From RHKX01 sp046330285 (GTDB taxonomy: Bacteria; Actinomycetota; Thermoleophilia; Solirubrobacterales; 70-9): a stretch of DNA of 64,000 nt. Under the pieces are notes generated by a model that saw nothing but the letters and a program-made list of their open reading frames with translations, searched no databases and was not told where the DNA came from. The position numbers were made by a program, and so were the translations under genes. The stretch lies in contig JAXLSX010000009.1 of the NCBI GenBank assembly GCA_046330285.1, positions 57,663-121,662 on the forward strand, written 5' to 3'. Of the stretch, positions 1 through 8,544 are shown one piece after another (positions within the stretch are counted from its first letter, which is position 1; every line of letters begins with the position of its first letter).

Positions 1-1683
1 GTCGCCGTGTTCCTGGCCTACAACGCCAACAACGGCCTCCCCTTCGTGCCGGTCTACCGAGTGTCGGTGATCGTCCCCAACGCGGCCCGCCTGGTCCCCA
101 ACAACGAGGTCCGGATCGGCGGCACCCGGGTCGGCGTGATCGAGTCGATCGACGCCGTCCGCCTCCCCGAGGGTGACGCCGCCGGCGCCGGCGGCAACGA
201 CGTCGCAACCGACGAGCCGGTCAGTGCCGACGGGGACACCAACGGGGTCGTCGCGCGGCTCAACCTGAAGCTCGACAAGTCGGCGTCGCCGATCCCCGAG
301 AACTCGATCTTCAGGGTCCGTTACAAGTCGGCCTTCGGCCTCAAGTACCTCGAGATCACCCGCGGGGACGGGACCGGGGCGCCCGAGGGCTTCGTCTTCA
401 ACGGGACCAACGACAACGACGACCCGGCCGACACCGACAACCAGATCCTCTCGATCGACGAGGTCCAGAAGAACGAGGGCGCCGGCGACGGCACGTTCAT
501 CGCCCAAACCGAGTTCGACGAGATCGGGAACACGTTCGACCAGGCGACGAGGAACGCGATCCGCGAGAACCTCGACGGCTACGGCGACGGCTTCGCCGGC
601 CGCGGCGCCTCGCTGAACCAGGCATTCGAGGCGCTCAACCCGCTGCTGACCAACCTCAAGCCGGTCGCCGAGACGCTCGCCGACCCGCGAACGCAGCTGG
701 CGCGTTTCTTCCCGGCCCTCGGCCGGACCGCGGCGATCGTCGCGCCGGTCGCCGAGCAGAACGCCGCCATGTTCGGCAACCTCGCGACCACCCTCGACGC
801 GATCGGCAGCGACCCGACCGCGCTCCAGAACACGATCGCGGGCGGGCCGCCGACGCTCCAGACCGGGATCGACGTCCTCCCCGACCAGCGGCCCTTCCTG
901 AGCGAGTTCGCCGAGCTCGAGCGCCGCCTGCGCCCGGGGGTCCAGCAGCTTCGCCTGGCGCTGCCGAGCCTGAACGGCGCGATCCGGGTCGGCACTCCCG
1001 TCCTCGCCCGGAGCGCCGGCACGAGCCACCGGCTCAAGGGCGTCTTCACCCAGCTCGAGAGCCTCGTCGAGGAGCCGACGACGAAGAGCTCGATCGTCCG
1101 CCTCGGCGACCTCTTCGACAGCGCCAAGCCGCTGGCCGATTACGTCACCCCGGCACAGACGGTCTGCAACTACTGGAACTACTTCTGGACCCTGCTGCCG
1201 GAGCACCTGACCGAGACCGACTCGATCGGCTTCTCGCAGCGGGTCTCGCTGATCACGACGCCGCAGGGCTCGCTCAACCTCGACCTCGACCTCGACGGGG
1301 CCGGCGGGCTGCCGCCGATCCCGACGAGCGTGCCCGGCGAGGCGCAGACGGGCCTCTCGACCGGCGGCTACTCCGGGATCCAGGCCAACGGCAAGTACGG
1401 CCAGCTCGCGCCGCCGCCGCACACCGAAGGCGAGTTCGACCCGCACGAGCTGCCGATCCTCCACGCGCACGCCGCCGCGCCGACCGGCCAGAACGGCTCC
1501 GACTGCCAGCCGGGCCAGACCGGTTACGCGCTCGGCCAGATCCGCGTGCCGGGCCAGTCGAAGAAGAACCCGGCGGCGATCGTGCCCGACCTGCCGGGCG
1601 ACCGCGGCGTCACCGACGTCTTCTGGAAGCAGGACGGCACCCGCGTCCTCAAGGACACCCGCGTCGCATCGAGGCAGCCGTGA
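1..1683 (+). CDS. Mce/MlaD family lipid-transport protein (5' end cut off by window)
   Basis: The reading frame is open from base 1, and the first residues (AVFLAYNANNGLPF) look like the end of an N-terminal membrane anchor, so the start codon lies upstream. The MlaD/Mce domain follows (about residues 15-115 of the visible part: a VSVIVPNAARLVPNNEVRIG stretch, then GTRVGVIESI and SAFGLKYLEI). A long mostly helical region follows, as in actinobacterial Mce proteins. Members form periplasmic hexameric tubes that carry lipids or sterols to a YrbE/Mkl ABC importer. The stop overlaps the next mce gene by four bases (GTGA), so this is part of a translationally coupled operon. Family call is firm; substrate unknown. 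Confidence 0.9.
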   Translation, partial: VAVFLAYNANNGLPFVPVYRVSVIVPNAARLVPNNEVRIGGTRVGVIESIDAVRLPEGDAAGAGGNDVATDEPVSADGDTNGVVARLNLKLDKSASPIPENSIFRVRYKSAFGLKYLEITRGDGTGAPEGFVFNGTNDNDDPADTDNQILSIDEVQKNEGAGDGTFIAQTEFDEIGNTFDQATRNAIRENLDGYGDGFAGRGASLNQAFEALNPLLTNLKPVAETLADPRTQLARFFPALGRTAAIVAPVAEQNAAMFGNLATTLDAIGSDPTALQNTIAGGPPTLQTGIDVLPDQRPFLSEFAELERRLRPGVQQLRLALPSLNGAIRVGTPVLARSAGTSHRLKGVFTQLESLVEEPTTKSSIVRLGDLFDSAKPLADYVTPAQTVCNYWNYFWTLLPEHLTETDSIGFSQRVSLITTPQGSLNLDLDLDGAGGLPPIPTSVPGEAQTGLSTGGYSGIQANGKYGQLAPPPHTEGEFDPHELPILHAHAAAPTGQNGSDCQPGQTGYALGQIRVPGQSKKNPAAIVPDLPGDRGVTDVFWKQDGTRVLKDTRVASRQP

Positions 1684-3344
1684 GGAGCTTCTCGCCGAAG
1701 AAGATGCCGGACTGGCTGATCGGTCTCCTGCTGGTCATCGTCCTCGCGGTCGGCTCCTACGTGGCCTTCACCAAGAAGGTCCCGTGGGGCGGCGGCACCG
1801 AGGTCTCGGCGGTCTTCCGCTCGGCCCAGAACCTGCGCCCGAACTCGCCGGTCCGGATCGCCGGGGTCGAGGTCGGCAAGGTGACGAAGGTCGAGCCACT
1901 CGCCGACTCCGACGCGAGCGGGGGCGAGGGCGCGACCGGCTCGACCGCGAACGGCCAAGGCGCCGTCGTGACGATGGAGATCGACGACGACGGCCTGCCG
2001 CTGAAGGAGGACGCCCGCTTCGAGTTGAAGCCGCGGCTCTTCCTCGAGGGCAACCTGTTCGTCAACGTCAGCCCGGGCAGCCCGTCGGCGCCGGTCGCCG
2101 ACAGCGACTACGTCTTCCCGCCGCAGCAGACCGACAACACGGTCCAGCTCGACCAGGTGCTGACCGACGTCTTCCAGGCCGACGCCCGGCGTGAGCTCCA
2201 GGTCTTCCTCGACCAGTTCGGGAACGCGCTGACGAAGGAGGGCGGAGCCGAGTCGATCCGCGTCCTCAACAAGACCTCGCCCGGGGCCTTCAAGTACACG
2301 TCGCAGGTCAACCAGGCGCTGCTCGGCGAGAACCCGCACGACCTCTCGTCGCTGATCTTCAACCTCAACCGCGTCGTCCGCGGCCTCGACGGAAACGAGG
2401 AGGCGCTCAAGGACCTGATCACGAACCTGCGGATCACGACCGGGAGCTTCGCGGCCCAGGACGTCTCGCTCGAGCGAGCGATCCAGGAGTTGCCGAACAC
2501 GCTCGAGGCGGGCAACCGCGCGTTCGCGAGCCTCAACGCGGCGTTCCCGCCGACGCGCGCCTTCGCCCGCGAGATCCTGCCCGGCGTCCGCTCGGCGCCG
2601 GCGACGCTCGACGCGGCGACGCCACTGCTCGCCCAGCTCCGCGGCCTCGCTCAGCCCGACGAGCTCCGCGGCCTCGTCGCCGACCTCAGGCCGACGGTTC
2701 CCGACCTCGCCCGCCTGACCCGGAAGACGCTGCCGTTCATGGAGCAGACGAGGTCGCTGTCGAGCTGCTTCAACAACGTGATCATTCCCTGGTCGCAGGA
2801 TCAGGTCGACGGCGGCCCGGTCTACAACGCCGAGCACGGGCCGAACGGCGACGTCTTCGAGGAGACGGCCTACGGGCTCGCCGGGATCAATGGCGAGAGC
2901 CGCTCCGGCGACGCCAACGGCCAGTACATCCGCGTGATCGGCGGCGGCGGCTCCAACACCGTCCAGCTGACGGACGAGAGCACCGGGGCGAATCTCGCCG
3001 GCGTCACGCCGTTCCCGATCGACGGTGCCATGCCTCCGGTCGACCCGGATGTGAAGCCGCCGTTCAAGCCGGAGGTGCCGTGTGAGAACCAGGACCCGCC
3101 CGACCTCCGCGCGGTGCCCGGCCCGCCGCCGGATCAGACGAGCGCTCCCGCCGGCGCGGCACCCGCGTCCGGCACCGAGGCCTCCTCGCTCGTCACCGAC
3201 GCGACCAGCACCCTGAAGGGCCTCGGCGAGGCCGCGCAGGCCAAGGACGACGGCGAGGACTCGAAGGCCAAGCGCCTGCAGAAGCAGGCGATGAAGGACC
3301 TCAACGACTTCTACGAGACCTACGGCTCCGGGGGCGGCGGATGA
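1680..3344 (+). CDS. Mce/MlaD family protein
   Basis: 554 residues. One N-terminal membrane anchor (about residues 10-30, WLIGLLLVIVLAVGSYVAF) precedes the MlaD domain (about 35-145), which carries the NLRPNSPVRIAGVEVGKVTK motif. A long helical region with repeated 'L..L...L' spacing follows. The C-terminal 100 residues are rich in Pro, Ala and charged residues, probably unstructured. The GTG start overlaps the previous stop. It is the second of four consecutive Mce subunits here; actinobacterial operons usually hold six plus two YrbE permeases, so the rest should lie upstream of the window. Confidence 0.9.
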   Translation: MRSFSPKKMPDWLIGLLLVIVLAVGSYVAFTKKVPWGGGTEVSAVFRSAQNLRPNSPVRIAGVEVGKVTKVEPLADSDASGGEGATGSTANGQGAVVTMEIDDDGLPLKEDARFELKPRLFLEGNLFVNVSPGSPSAPVADSDYVFPPQQTDNTVQLDQVLTDVFQADARRELQVFLDQFGNALTKEGGAESIRVLNKTSPGAFKYTSQVNQALLGENPHDLSSLIFNLNRVVRGLDGNEEALKDLITNLRITTGSFAAQDVSLERAIQELPNTLEAGNRAFASLNAAFPPTRAFAREILPGVRSAPATLDAATPLLAQLRGLAQPDELRGLVADLRPTVPDLARLTRKTLPFMEQTRSLSSCFNNVIIPWSQDQVDGGPVYNAEHGPNGDVFEETAYGLAGINGESRSGDANGQYIRVIGGGGSNTVQLTDESTGANLAGVTPFPIDGAMPPVDPDVKPPFKPEVPCENQDPPDLRAVPGPPPDQTSAPAGAAPASGTEASSLVTDATSTLKGLGEAAQAKDDGEDSKAKRLQKQAMKDLNDFYETYGSGGGG

Positions 3345-4663
3345 GCGTCGCGATCCGCAAGCACCTCCGGGACTTCGTCGCCATCGCGTTGCTGCTGATC
3401 GTCGGGATCGCGGCTGCGTTCGTGATCGTCCAGAACCAGCGGCTGCGGATCCCGGTGCTCGAGCAGCGCCCGTTCGAGCTCAAGGCCGAGTTCCAGACAG
3501 CGCAGGCGGTGGTTCCCGGCCAGGGCCAGACGCTGCGGGTCGCGGGCGTCAAGGTCGGCGACGTCGAGGACGTCTCGCTCGAGGACGGGGTCGCGGTCGT
3601 GACGTTCGGCGTCGATCGCGACTTCCTGCCGGTCTACCGCGACGCGACGATCCTCCTGCGGCCGCAGACCGGGCTCAAGGACATGTTCTTCGAGATGGAC
3701 CCGGGGACGCAGAAGGCGGGAGAGATCGACGAGGGCGGCACCGTCCAGCTCGCCAACACCGCTCCCGACGTCAACCTCGACGAGATCCTCGGGGCGCTCG
3801 ACAACGACACGCGGGCGTACCTGCGGCTGCTGCTCGTCAGCGGCGGCCAGGCGCTCGACAAGCGCGACAAGGATCTCGGGCGGCTCCTCGGTTCGCTCGG
3901 GCCGCTGACGAAGGACATCGACAAGATCAACTCGAAGGTCGCCGAGCGCAAGGACAACCTGCGGCGGCTGATCACCAACTTCAATCTGCTGACCCGCGAG
4001 GTCGGGCGCAGCGAGCAGAGCCTGACCGACCTCGTCGAGGCGTCGAACACGTCGATCTCGGCGATCGCCGAGCAGGATCCGAGCGTCCAGCGCGCGATCC
4101 GCCTGCTGCCCGGGACGCTGGCGCAGTCGACGACGGCGCTCAACCACATGTCGGAGTTCGCCGACCAGCTCGGCCCGGCGCTCAACGACCTGCGCCCGTT
4201 CGCTCGCAACCTCGACCAGGTCAACGGCTCGACGAAGCGGCTGGCGATCAAGACGACGCCGGTCATCCGCGACCAGATCAGGCCGTTCGTGCGGACGGCC
4301 CGGAAGCCGGTCAAGAGCCTCGACCGGGCCGCCGGCAACCTCGCGAAGGCCACCCCGAAGCTGACGGTCGTCGCGAGCAAGATCAACCGGCTGGGCAACA
4401 TGGCCGCCTACAACCCCGGCGGGGCGGAGCCGCCGGGCACGCCGAACCGCGACGAGGGCTACCTCTACTGGGGCGCCTGGCTCGGGCACAACTCCGGCTC
4501 CGTCTTCCAGGTCCAGGACGCGCACGGCGTCGACCGCCGCATCTACCTGACCATCGGCTGTGATGAGGCGCTGTCGCTGCTCGGCGCCAGCCCGCTGGCT
4601 CCGGCCGTCACCGGCCTGCAGCAGCTGTTCGCTCCGGGTGCGCCGTTCGCGGGGGGCTGCTGA
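3341..4663 (+). CDS. Mce/MlaD family protein
   Basis: 440 residues, the shortest of the four Mce subunits. N-terminal anchor at about residues 9-29 (FVAIALLLIVGIAAAFVIV), then the MlaD domain (about 35-130; AQAVVPGQGQTLRVAGVKVG and TGLKDMFFEM) and a helical region with many Leu/Asp repeats up to about residue 350. The C-terminus has two Cys (TIGCDEA and the last residue). The ATG overlaps the previous stop by four bases. It should be one subunit of the hetero-hexameric lipid-transfer tube; the transported lipid cannot be told from sequence. Confidence 0.9.
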   Translation: MSVAIRKHLRDFVAIALLLIVGIAAAFVIVQNQRLRIPVLEQRPFELKAEFQTAQAVVPGQGQTLRVAGVKVGDVEDVSLEDGVAVVTFGVDRDFLPVYRDATILLRPQTGLKDMFFEMDPGTQKAGEIDEGGTVQLANTAPDVNLDEILGALDNDTRAYLRLLLVSGGQALDKRDKDLGRLLGSLGPLTKDIDKINSKVAERKDNLRRLITNFNLLTREVGRSEQSLTDLVEASNTSISAIAEQDPSVQRAIRLLPGTLAQSTTALNHMSEFADQLGPALNDLRPFARNLDQVNGSTKRLAIKTTPVIRDQIRPFVRTARKPVKSLDRAAGNLAKATPKLTVVASKINRLGNMAAYNPGGAEPPGTPNRDEGYLYWGAWLGHNSGSVFQVQDAHGVDRRIYLTIGCDEALSLLGASPLAPAVTGLQQLFAPGAPFAGGC

Positions 4664-6246
4664 TGCAGAAGTCCGCTCCATCCATCGGTCGCGTCCTGAT
4701 CGCCGTCGGGTTCACGCTCTCGTGCTTCCTGCTGCTGCTCTTCCTCTGGGTCTCGTTCGGCGGCCCCGTCCCGCTGAAGGCGGAGAGCTACAAGATCGAT
4801 GCCTACTTTCCGGAGGCGACCCAGCTCGCCACGGAGTCCGACGTCCGGATCGGCGGCGTCTCCGTCGGCAAGGTCAAGTCGGTCGAGCTGGCGCCGGTCG
4901 AGGACCAGATCGACGGGCAGGACACGTCCGTGGTCGAGATGGAGATCGAGCCCGAGTTCGCGCCGATCTCGAGCGACGCGCGGGCGATCCTGCGCCAGAA
5001 GACGCTGCTCGGCGAGACCTACGTCGAGCTCACCGCCCGCACCGAGCCGCAGGGCTCCGGGGTGCCGGTGTCCCTCGGCGCGGCGGCCGCCACGACCGAT
5101 GCCTCCACCGAGAACGTCGAGTCGGTGCCCGAGGGCGGGTCGCTGGGTCTCGGGCAGGTCCAGGACCAGACGCAGATCGACGAGATCTTCAACGCCCTCG
5201 ACAAGGAGACGAGGACCGCGTTCCAGCAGTGGCAGCAGGGAGCGGCGATCGCGATCCGCGGCCGCAGCCTCGACCTCAACGACGCGCTCGGCAACCTCGG
5301 CCCTTTCCTCGGCGACGCCTCCAACGTCCTCGGGGTGCTGCGCCGCCAGCGCGACCAGCTCCAGGGCCTCGTCCGCGACACCGGGACGGTGTTCGACGCG
5401 CTCAGCGAGCGCGACGGCCAGCTCGCCGACGCGATCACGGGCACGAACGCCACCTTCGAGACGCTCGCCTCCGAGGACCAGGCGCTGCGCGAGTTCTTCC
5501 AGATCGCGCCGACGTTCGAGAACGAGACCCAGCTGACGCTGAACCGCCTCGACGAGTTCCAGGCCAACACGCGTCCGCTCGTGCAGAAGCTGCTGCCGGT
5601 CGCCAACGACATCAGCCCGACGCTACGGAGCGTCCGCCGCCTCTCCCCGAACCTGCGCTCGCTCTTCTACGACCTCGACGACCTCAACCGGGCCTCGCGC
5701 CGCGGGTTCCCGGCGCTCGCGAGCTTCCTCCACGAGCTCAAGCCGACGCTCGGCAACCTCGATCCGTTCCTGGCGAACCTGAACCCGGTCGTCTCCTGGC
5801 TCAACTACTACCGCTCCAACGTCACCGACTTCCTGTCGAACCCGCCCGCCGGCCTCTCCGGCCAGCTCACGCCGCAGCCCGGGCAGCCGGCGCCGCGCCA
5901 CGTGCTGAAGCAGCTCGGCTACATCACCCAGGAGTCGCTGGCGATCTATCCGAACCGGCTCCCCGAGAACCGCGGCAACGGCTACCTGATGCCGTACAAC
6001 GACCTGATCGCCGGCGGCGGCGCCGCGCGGAACGGGATCTTCCCGAACTGGGACTGCGACAACACCGGCGGCGGCGAACGGTTCATGGGCGACGGCGGCT
6101 CGCCGACGGTTTCCACGTTCGACGAGCCGAACCCGCCCGGTGCCATCCCCGGCACGACGGCGCCGTTCGCCCCCTGCTTCATCGCGCCCGACTACGGCTC
6201 CCAGTGGGGCGGCGGGCACTTCCCGCACGTGATGAAGGACCGCTGA
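4663..6246 (+). CDS. Mce/MlaD family protein, last mce gene of the operon
   Basis: 527 residues. Membrane anchor at about residues 8-30 (VLIAVGFTLSCFLLLLFLWV), MlaD domain at about 38-140 (ATQLATESDVRIGGVSVGKV, then QKTLLGETYVEL), helical region to about 400, and a Gly/Pro-rich C-terminal domain with several aromatic residues and two or three Cys (NWDCDN, APCFIAPDYG), probably extracytoplasmic. Start and previous stop share one base (TGATG). The SCP2 gene follows after 57 bases in the same direction, which fits a lipid-handling cassette. Confidence 0.9.
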   Translation: MQKSAPSIGRVLIAVGFTLSCFLLLLFLWVSFGGPVPLKAESYKIDAYFPEATQLATESDVRIGGVSVGKVKSVELAPVEDQIDGQDTSVVEMEIEPEFAPISSDARAILRQKTLLGETYVELTARTEPQGSGVPVSLGAAAATTDASTENVESVPEGGSLGLGQVQDQTQIDEIFNALDKETRTAFQQWQQGAAIAIRGRSLDLNDALGNLGPFLGDASNVLGVLRRQRDQLQGLVRDTGTVFDALSERDGQLADAITGTNATFETLASEDQALREFFQIAPTFENETQLTLNRLDEFQANTRPLVQKLLPVANDISPTLRSVRRLSPNLRSLFYDLDDLNRASRRGFPALASFLHELKPTLGNLDPFLANLNPVVSWLNYYRSNVTDFLSNPPAGLSGQLTPQPGQPAPRHVLKQLGYITQESLAIYPNRLPENRGNGYLMPYNDLIAGGGAARNGIFPNWDCDNTGGGERFMGDGGSPTVSTFDEPNPPGAIPGTTAPFAPCFIAPDYGSQWGGGHFPHVMKDR

Positions 6247-6303
6247 GCCGCCCGGTGGCGAATAGGATGAGCCGGTGATGCCGCACGTGGCCGGGTCCAG
6301 GAG

Positions 6304-6714
6304 TTGAGCTACTTCCGCGACGCCGACGAGGTCTACCGGGTACTCGGCGGCATCCTCGAGACGCTCGGGGCCGACGAGGAGCTGAGCATCGGGCGGGCCG
6401 ACACCGTCGTCGAGAACCGCTACAGCGATCCCGACGCCGTGATCACGATGACCCTGCGGCCGGAGGAGCCCGCGCTGGTGGAGTTCGGCGCGTCCTCGGC
6501 CGAGCCCGAGATCGTCCTGACGATGGCCAGCGACGTCGCCCACCGCTTCTGGCTCGGCGAGGTCAACGTCCCGCTCGCCCTCGCCCGCGGCGAGATGACC
6601 GCGACCGGCCCGACCCCGAAGCTGCTCGCCCTCGTGCCGCTGCTCGAATCCGCCTTCCCGCGCTACCGCGAGCTCCTGACCAGCCAGGGACGGAGCGACC
6701 TGGCGGAAGCATGA
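6304..6714 (+). CDS. SCP2 sterol-binding domain protein
   Basis: 136 residues forming a single SCP2-like fold: ISIGRADTVVENRY-type N-terminal strand, then a central 'VLTMASDVAHRFWLGEVNVP' region and the typical 'LARGEMTATGPTPKLLALVPLL' C-terminal part. Such proteins bind hydrophobic ligands (sterols, fatty acyl-CoA) in a cytoplasmic pocket. The TTG start is the only start codon in frame after an upstream stop at 6268. The preceding AGGAG abuts it, so initiation is unusual. It lies directly after the mce genes and overlaps the next gene by four bases (ATGA), so it may accept imported lipid; that role is inferred. Confidence 0.75.
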   Translation: MSYFRDADEVYRVLGGILETLGADEELSIGRADTVVENRYSDPDAVITMTLRPEEPALVEFGASSAEPEIVLTMASDVAHRFWLGEVNVPLALARGEMTATGPTPKLLALVPLLESAFPRYRELLTSQGRSDLAEA

Positions 6715-7385
6715 ACGCGGGCGACGAGCGCGAGGCCTGGATCGCCGCCGTCAAGGAGGTCGCGGCCGACCGCGAGCTGACCTACGAGGAGGTCGGCGGG
6801 CTCAACCCGCGCGACGCGCCCCCGGCGCTCTGTCCCGGCGGATCGAACCGCCTGACCGGCCAGCTCGCGCCCGACTACTGGGGGGCCAGCTGCGACGCCG
6901 ACGAGTACGAGGCGGGGGGCATGTTCCGCAAGGCGGTCCTGCCGGCGGCGATCCTCGCGAAGGCACACATGCCCGACCTGACGACGGTCGTCCCGGCCTT
7001 CGACGTCGAGTCGATCGAGTCGACGCCCGACGAGCAGCTCCGGAGGATGAGCCGGCTCCGCGTCGAGTTCGAGAGCATCGACTTCAACCGCCGCTTCATC
7101 GCCACGGTCCCCAAGGGCCACGACCCGATCGCCCTCCGCGAGCTCTTCAGCCCCGGCTTCCTCACCTGGACCACCAGCATCGACCGCGAGGTCAGCTTCG
7201 GCGCCTCCGAGCGCCAGCTCTACTTCCTCTGGAAGCTCCGCGAGCGCACCCGCGCCGAGCTCAAGCTGGCCCTCGACAACGCCGGCAACCTCTTCCGCCG
7301 CGTCCGCTCCGAGCTCGAGGAGTCCGGCGCCGCGACCTACCCGACGGGCCCCTGGTACGCCGGGATGGAGCCCTTCCCGGGGTAG
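6711..7385 (+). CDS. Unknown protein linked to the mce-SCP2 operon
   Basis: 224 residues, family not recognised. No signal peptide or membrane segment. Visible landmarks are ALCPGG and GASCDADEYEAGG near the N-terminus (two Cys), a central acidic region (FDVESIESTPDEQL), and a basic, aromatic C-terminal half (FGASERQLYFLWKLRERTRA) ending in PTGPWYAGMEPFPG. The start overlaps the SCP2 stop by four bases, so the two are probably translated together. Context suggests a role with lipids delivered by the Mce system, but no motif supports an enzymatic activity. Confidence 0.7.
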   Translation: MNAGDEREAWIAAVKEVAADRELTYEEVGGLNPRDAPPALCPGGSNRLTGQLAPDYWGASCDADEYEAGGMFRKAVLPAAILAKAHMPDLTTVVPAFDVESIESTPDEQLRRMSRLRVEFESIDFNRRFIATVPKGHDPIALRELFSPGFLTWTTSIDREVSFGASERQLYFLWKLRERTRAELKLALDNAGNLFRRVRSELEESGAATYPTGPWYAGMEPFPG

Positions 7386-7390
7386 GGGTG

Positions 7391-7675
7391 GGTGTTTCGG
7401 CCCGCGCCGGGGCCCGGCGCCGGCCGGGAGTGGGTTCGGCAGTGAGGGGAGGTGGCTGGAGGGGCGGAAGGCTCACCCCGAGGGTCGATGGCGAATTGCG
7501 TCCCTGGGAGGGACCGAATTCGCCATTGAGCGGCTGACTCAGCCACTCAACCGCACAAAACTGACCACAGTGGTCAGCAACGTGCAGTTCGTCACCGGAA
7601 TGACCCTCACCACGTCCCCTCACTGCCAAACCACCTCCCACCCAACGCAAGGGGCCCCGGCGCGAGCCGAACGCC
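7391..7675. repeat. Nested inverted-repeat island in convergent intergenic gap
   Basis: The whole gap between two convergent genes is built of inverted repeats. The outer arms, about 65 bases each (7391-7455 and 7610-7675), are roughly 80% complementary. Within them, the 18-base blocks 7438-7455 and 7610-7627 differ at one position, and 7392-7415 pairs with 7651-7674. Three smaller palindromes sit inside: 7488-7526 (arms ATGGCGAATT/AATTCGCCAT plus GTCCCT/AGGGAC), 7526-7550 (12-bp arms, one mismatch) and 7561-7577 (CTGACCAC-A-GTGGTCAG, perfect). No gene is seen. It could be a bidirectional terminator, a palindromic non-autonomous mobile element (MITE-like) or a structured RNA. Confidence 0.8.
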
Positions 7676-7687
7676 TCGCCGCAGGCC

Positions 7688-8332
7688 TTACGCCTCCTCG
7701 AACCCCGGATCGCCGGGAAGCAGGACCTCGAAGTTCTCGCGGTCGCCGCGGACCTTCGGTGTGATCGGCTCGACCCGGCGCGTCTCGCCCTCGGCGAGGA
7801 CGGCATCGGCGTCGGGGAAGTCCACCAGCTCCTCGAGGTGCCGGACGGTCGGGAAGGAGAGCTCGAGGCCGCCCGCGGCGTGCTCGTCGAGCGCCCCGGC
7901 CGGCGTCAGCCAGCGGGCCTCGTCGACCTCGGTGCGGTCCGGCTCGGGCTTGCTGTGGGGCGGGGCGAGGGCGACGTAGAAGCGGGTGTCGAAGCGGATC
8001 GGGACCACCTCGGGCGTGACCCAGCGCGACCAGGGCCGCAGGGCGTGGGCCTCGAGCGGGATCGACGCCTCCTCGCCGAGCTCGCGGGCGCCGCAGACCC
8101 GGTGGGCGAGTTCCTCGAGCTCCACCTCTAGCTCGAGAGCGGCGGCGATGTCGTGGTCGGCGTTGTCGACGGCGCCGCCCGGGAAGACCCAGACATTGGG
8201 CATGAACCGGGCCTCGCTGCCGCGCTTCAGCATCAGCACCTCGAGGCCGCGCTCGCGGTGTCTCCCGCTGCGGCGCAACAGGATCACGGTGGCCGCGGGA
8301 CGCGGGACGGCGGGCTGATCCACGCCGGGCAC
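7688..8332 (-). CDS. NUDIX hydrolase
   Basis: 214 residues. The Nudix signature is present in a split form: GGAVDN, an insertion of about 20 acidic/hydrophobic residues, then the catalytic helix ARELGEEASI, where REL..EE binds the divalent metal. An insertion inside the box resembles NUDT19-type (CoA-diphosphatase-like) members. Nudix enzymes cleave X-linked nucleoside diphosphates; the substrate is not predictable here. A GTG start at 8332 is used, and another GTG at 8323 is possible. The gene is divergent from rubredoxin with 23 bases between them, so both promoters overlap. Confidence 0.85.
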   Translation of the reverse strand: MPGVDQPAVPRPAATVILLRRSGRHRERGLEVLMLKRGSEARFMPNVWVFPGGAVDNADHDIAAALELEVELEELAHRVCGARELGEEASIPLEAHALRPWSRWVTPEVVPIRFDTRFYVALAPPHSKPEPDRTEVDEARWLTPAGALDEHAAGGLELSFPTVRHLEELVDFPDADAVLAEGETRRVEPITPKVRGDRENFEVLLPGDPGFEEA

Positions 8333-8339
8333 TCTACGT

Positions 8340-8345
8340 TAGGCT
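8340..8345 (+). promoter_or_regulatory. Possible -10 box of rubredoxin
   Basis: TAGGCT lies 10 bases before the rubredoxin ATG. The same hexamer stands 6 bases before the start of glycerol kinase and of the SDR at 30273. The gap here is longer, so a very short leader is possible. Confidence 0.35.
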
Positions 8346-8355
8346 TCCCCGCCTC

Positions 8356-8535
8356 ATGAGCGAGACCGAGACCAAACAGCAGTGGATCTGCACCTCCTGC
8401 GGGTACATCTACGACCCCGCCGAGGGCGACCCCGACGGCGGCATTCCCGCCGGGACCGAGTTCGAGGACATCCCCGACAACTGGTTCTGCCCGGTCTGCG
8501 GCGCCCGCAAGGCGGACTTCGAGCCGCTCGACTGA
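8356..8535 (+). CDS. Rubredoxin
   Basis: 59 residues, a complete small rubredoxin. Two CxxC iron-binding knuckles are visible, CTSCGYIYDP near residue 12 and CPVCGARKADF near residue 45, with the conserved aromatic and Gly/Pro residues (YIYDPAEGDPDGG, IPDNWFCPVCG) between them. One Fe is held by the four Cys; the protein shuttles single electrons in the cytoplasm, typically to alkane hydroxylases, rubrerythrin or oxygen-detoxifying enzymes. No such partner is adjacent. The sequence matches the family so well that the call is nearly certain. Confidence 0.97.
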   Translation: MSETETKQQWICTSCGYIYDPAEGDPDGGIPAGTEFEDIPDNWFCPVCGARKADFEPLD

Positions 8536-8544
8536 GCCGGTCGC

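Noticed and set aside
1524..2837. Very long open frames on the strand opposite the mce genes and many other genes
   Set aside because: They lie antisense to clear protein families, are rich in Arg/Asp/Glu or Pro/Ser, and show no domain; they result from high third-position GC.
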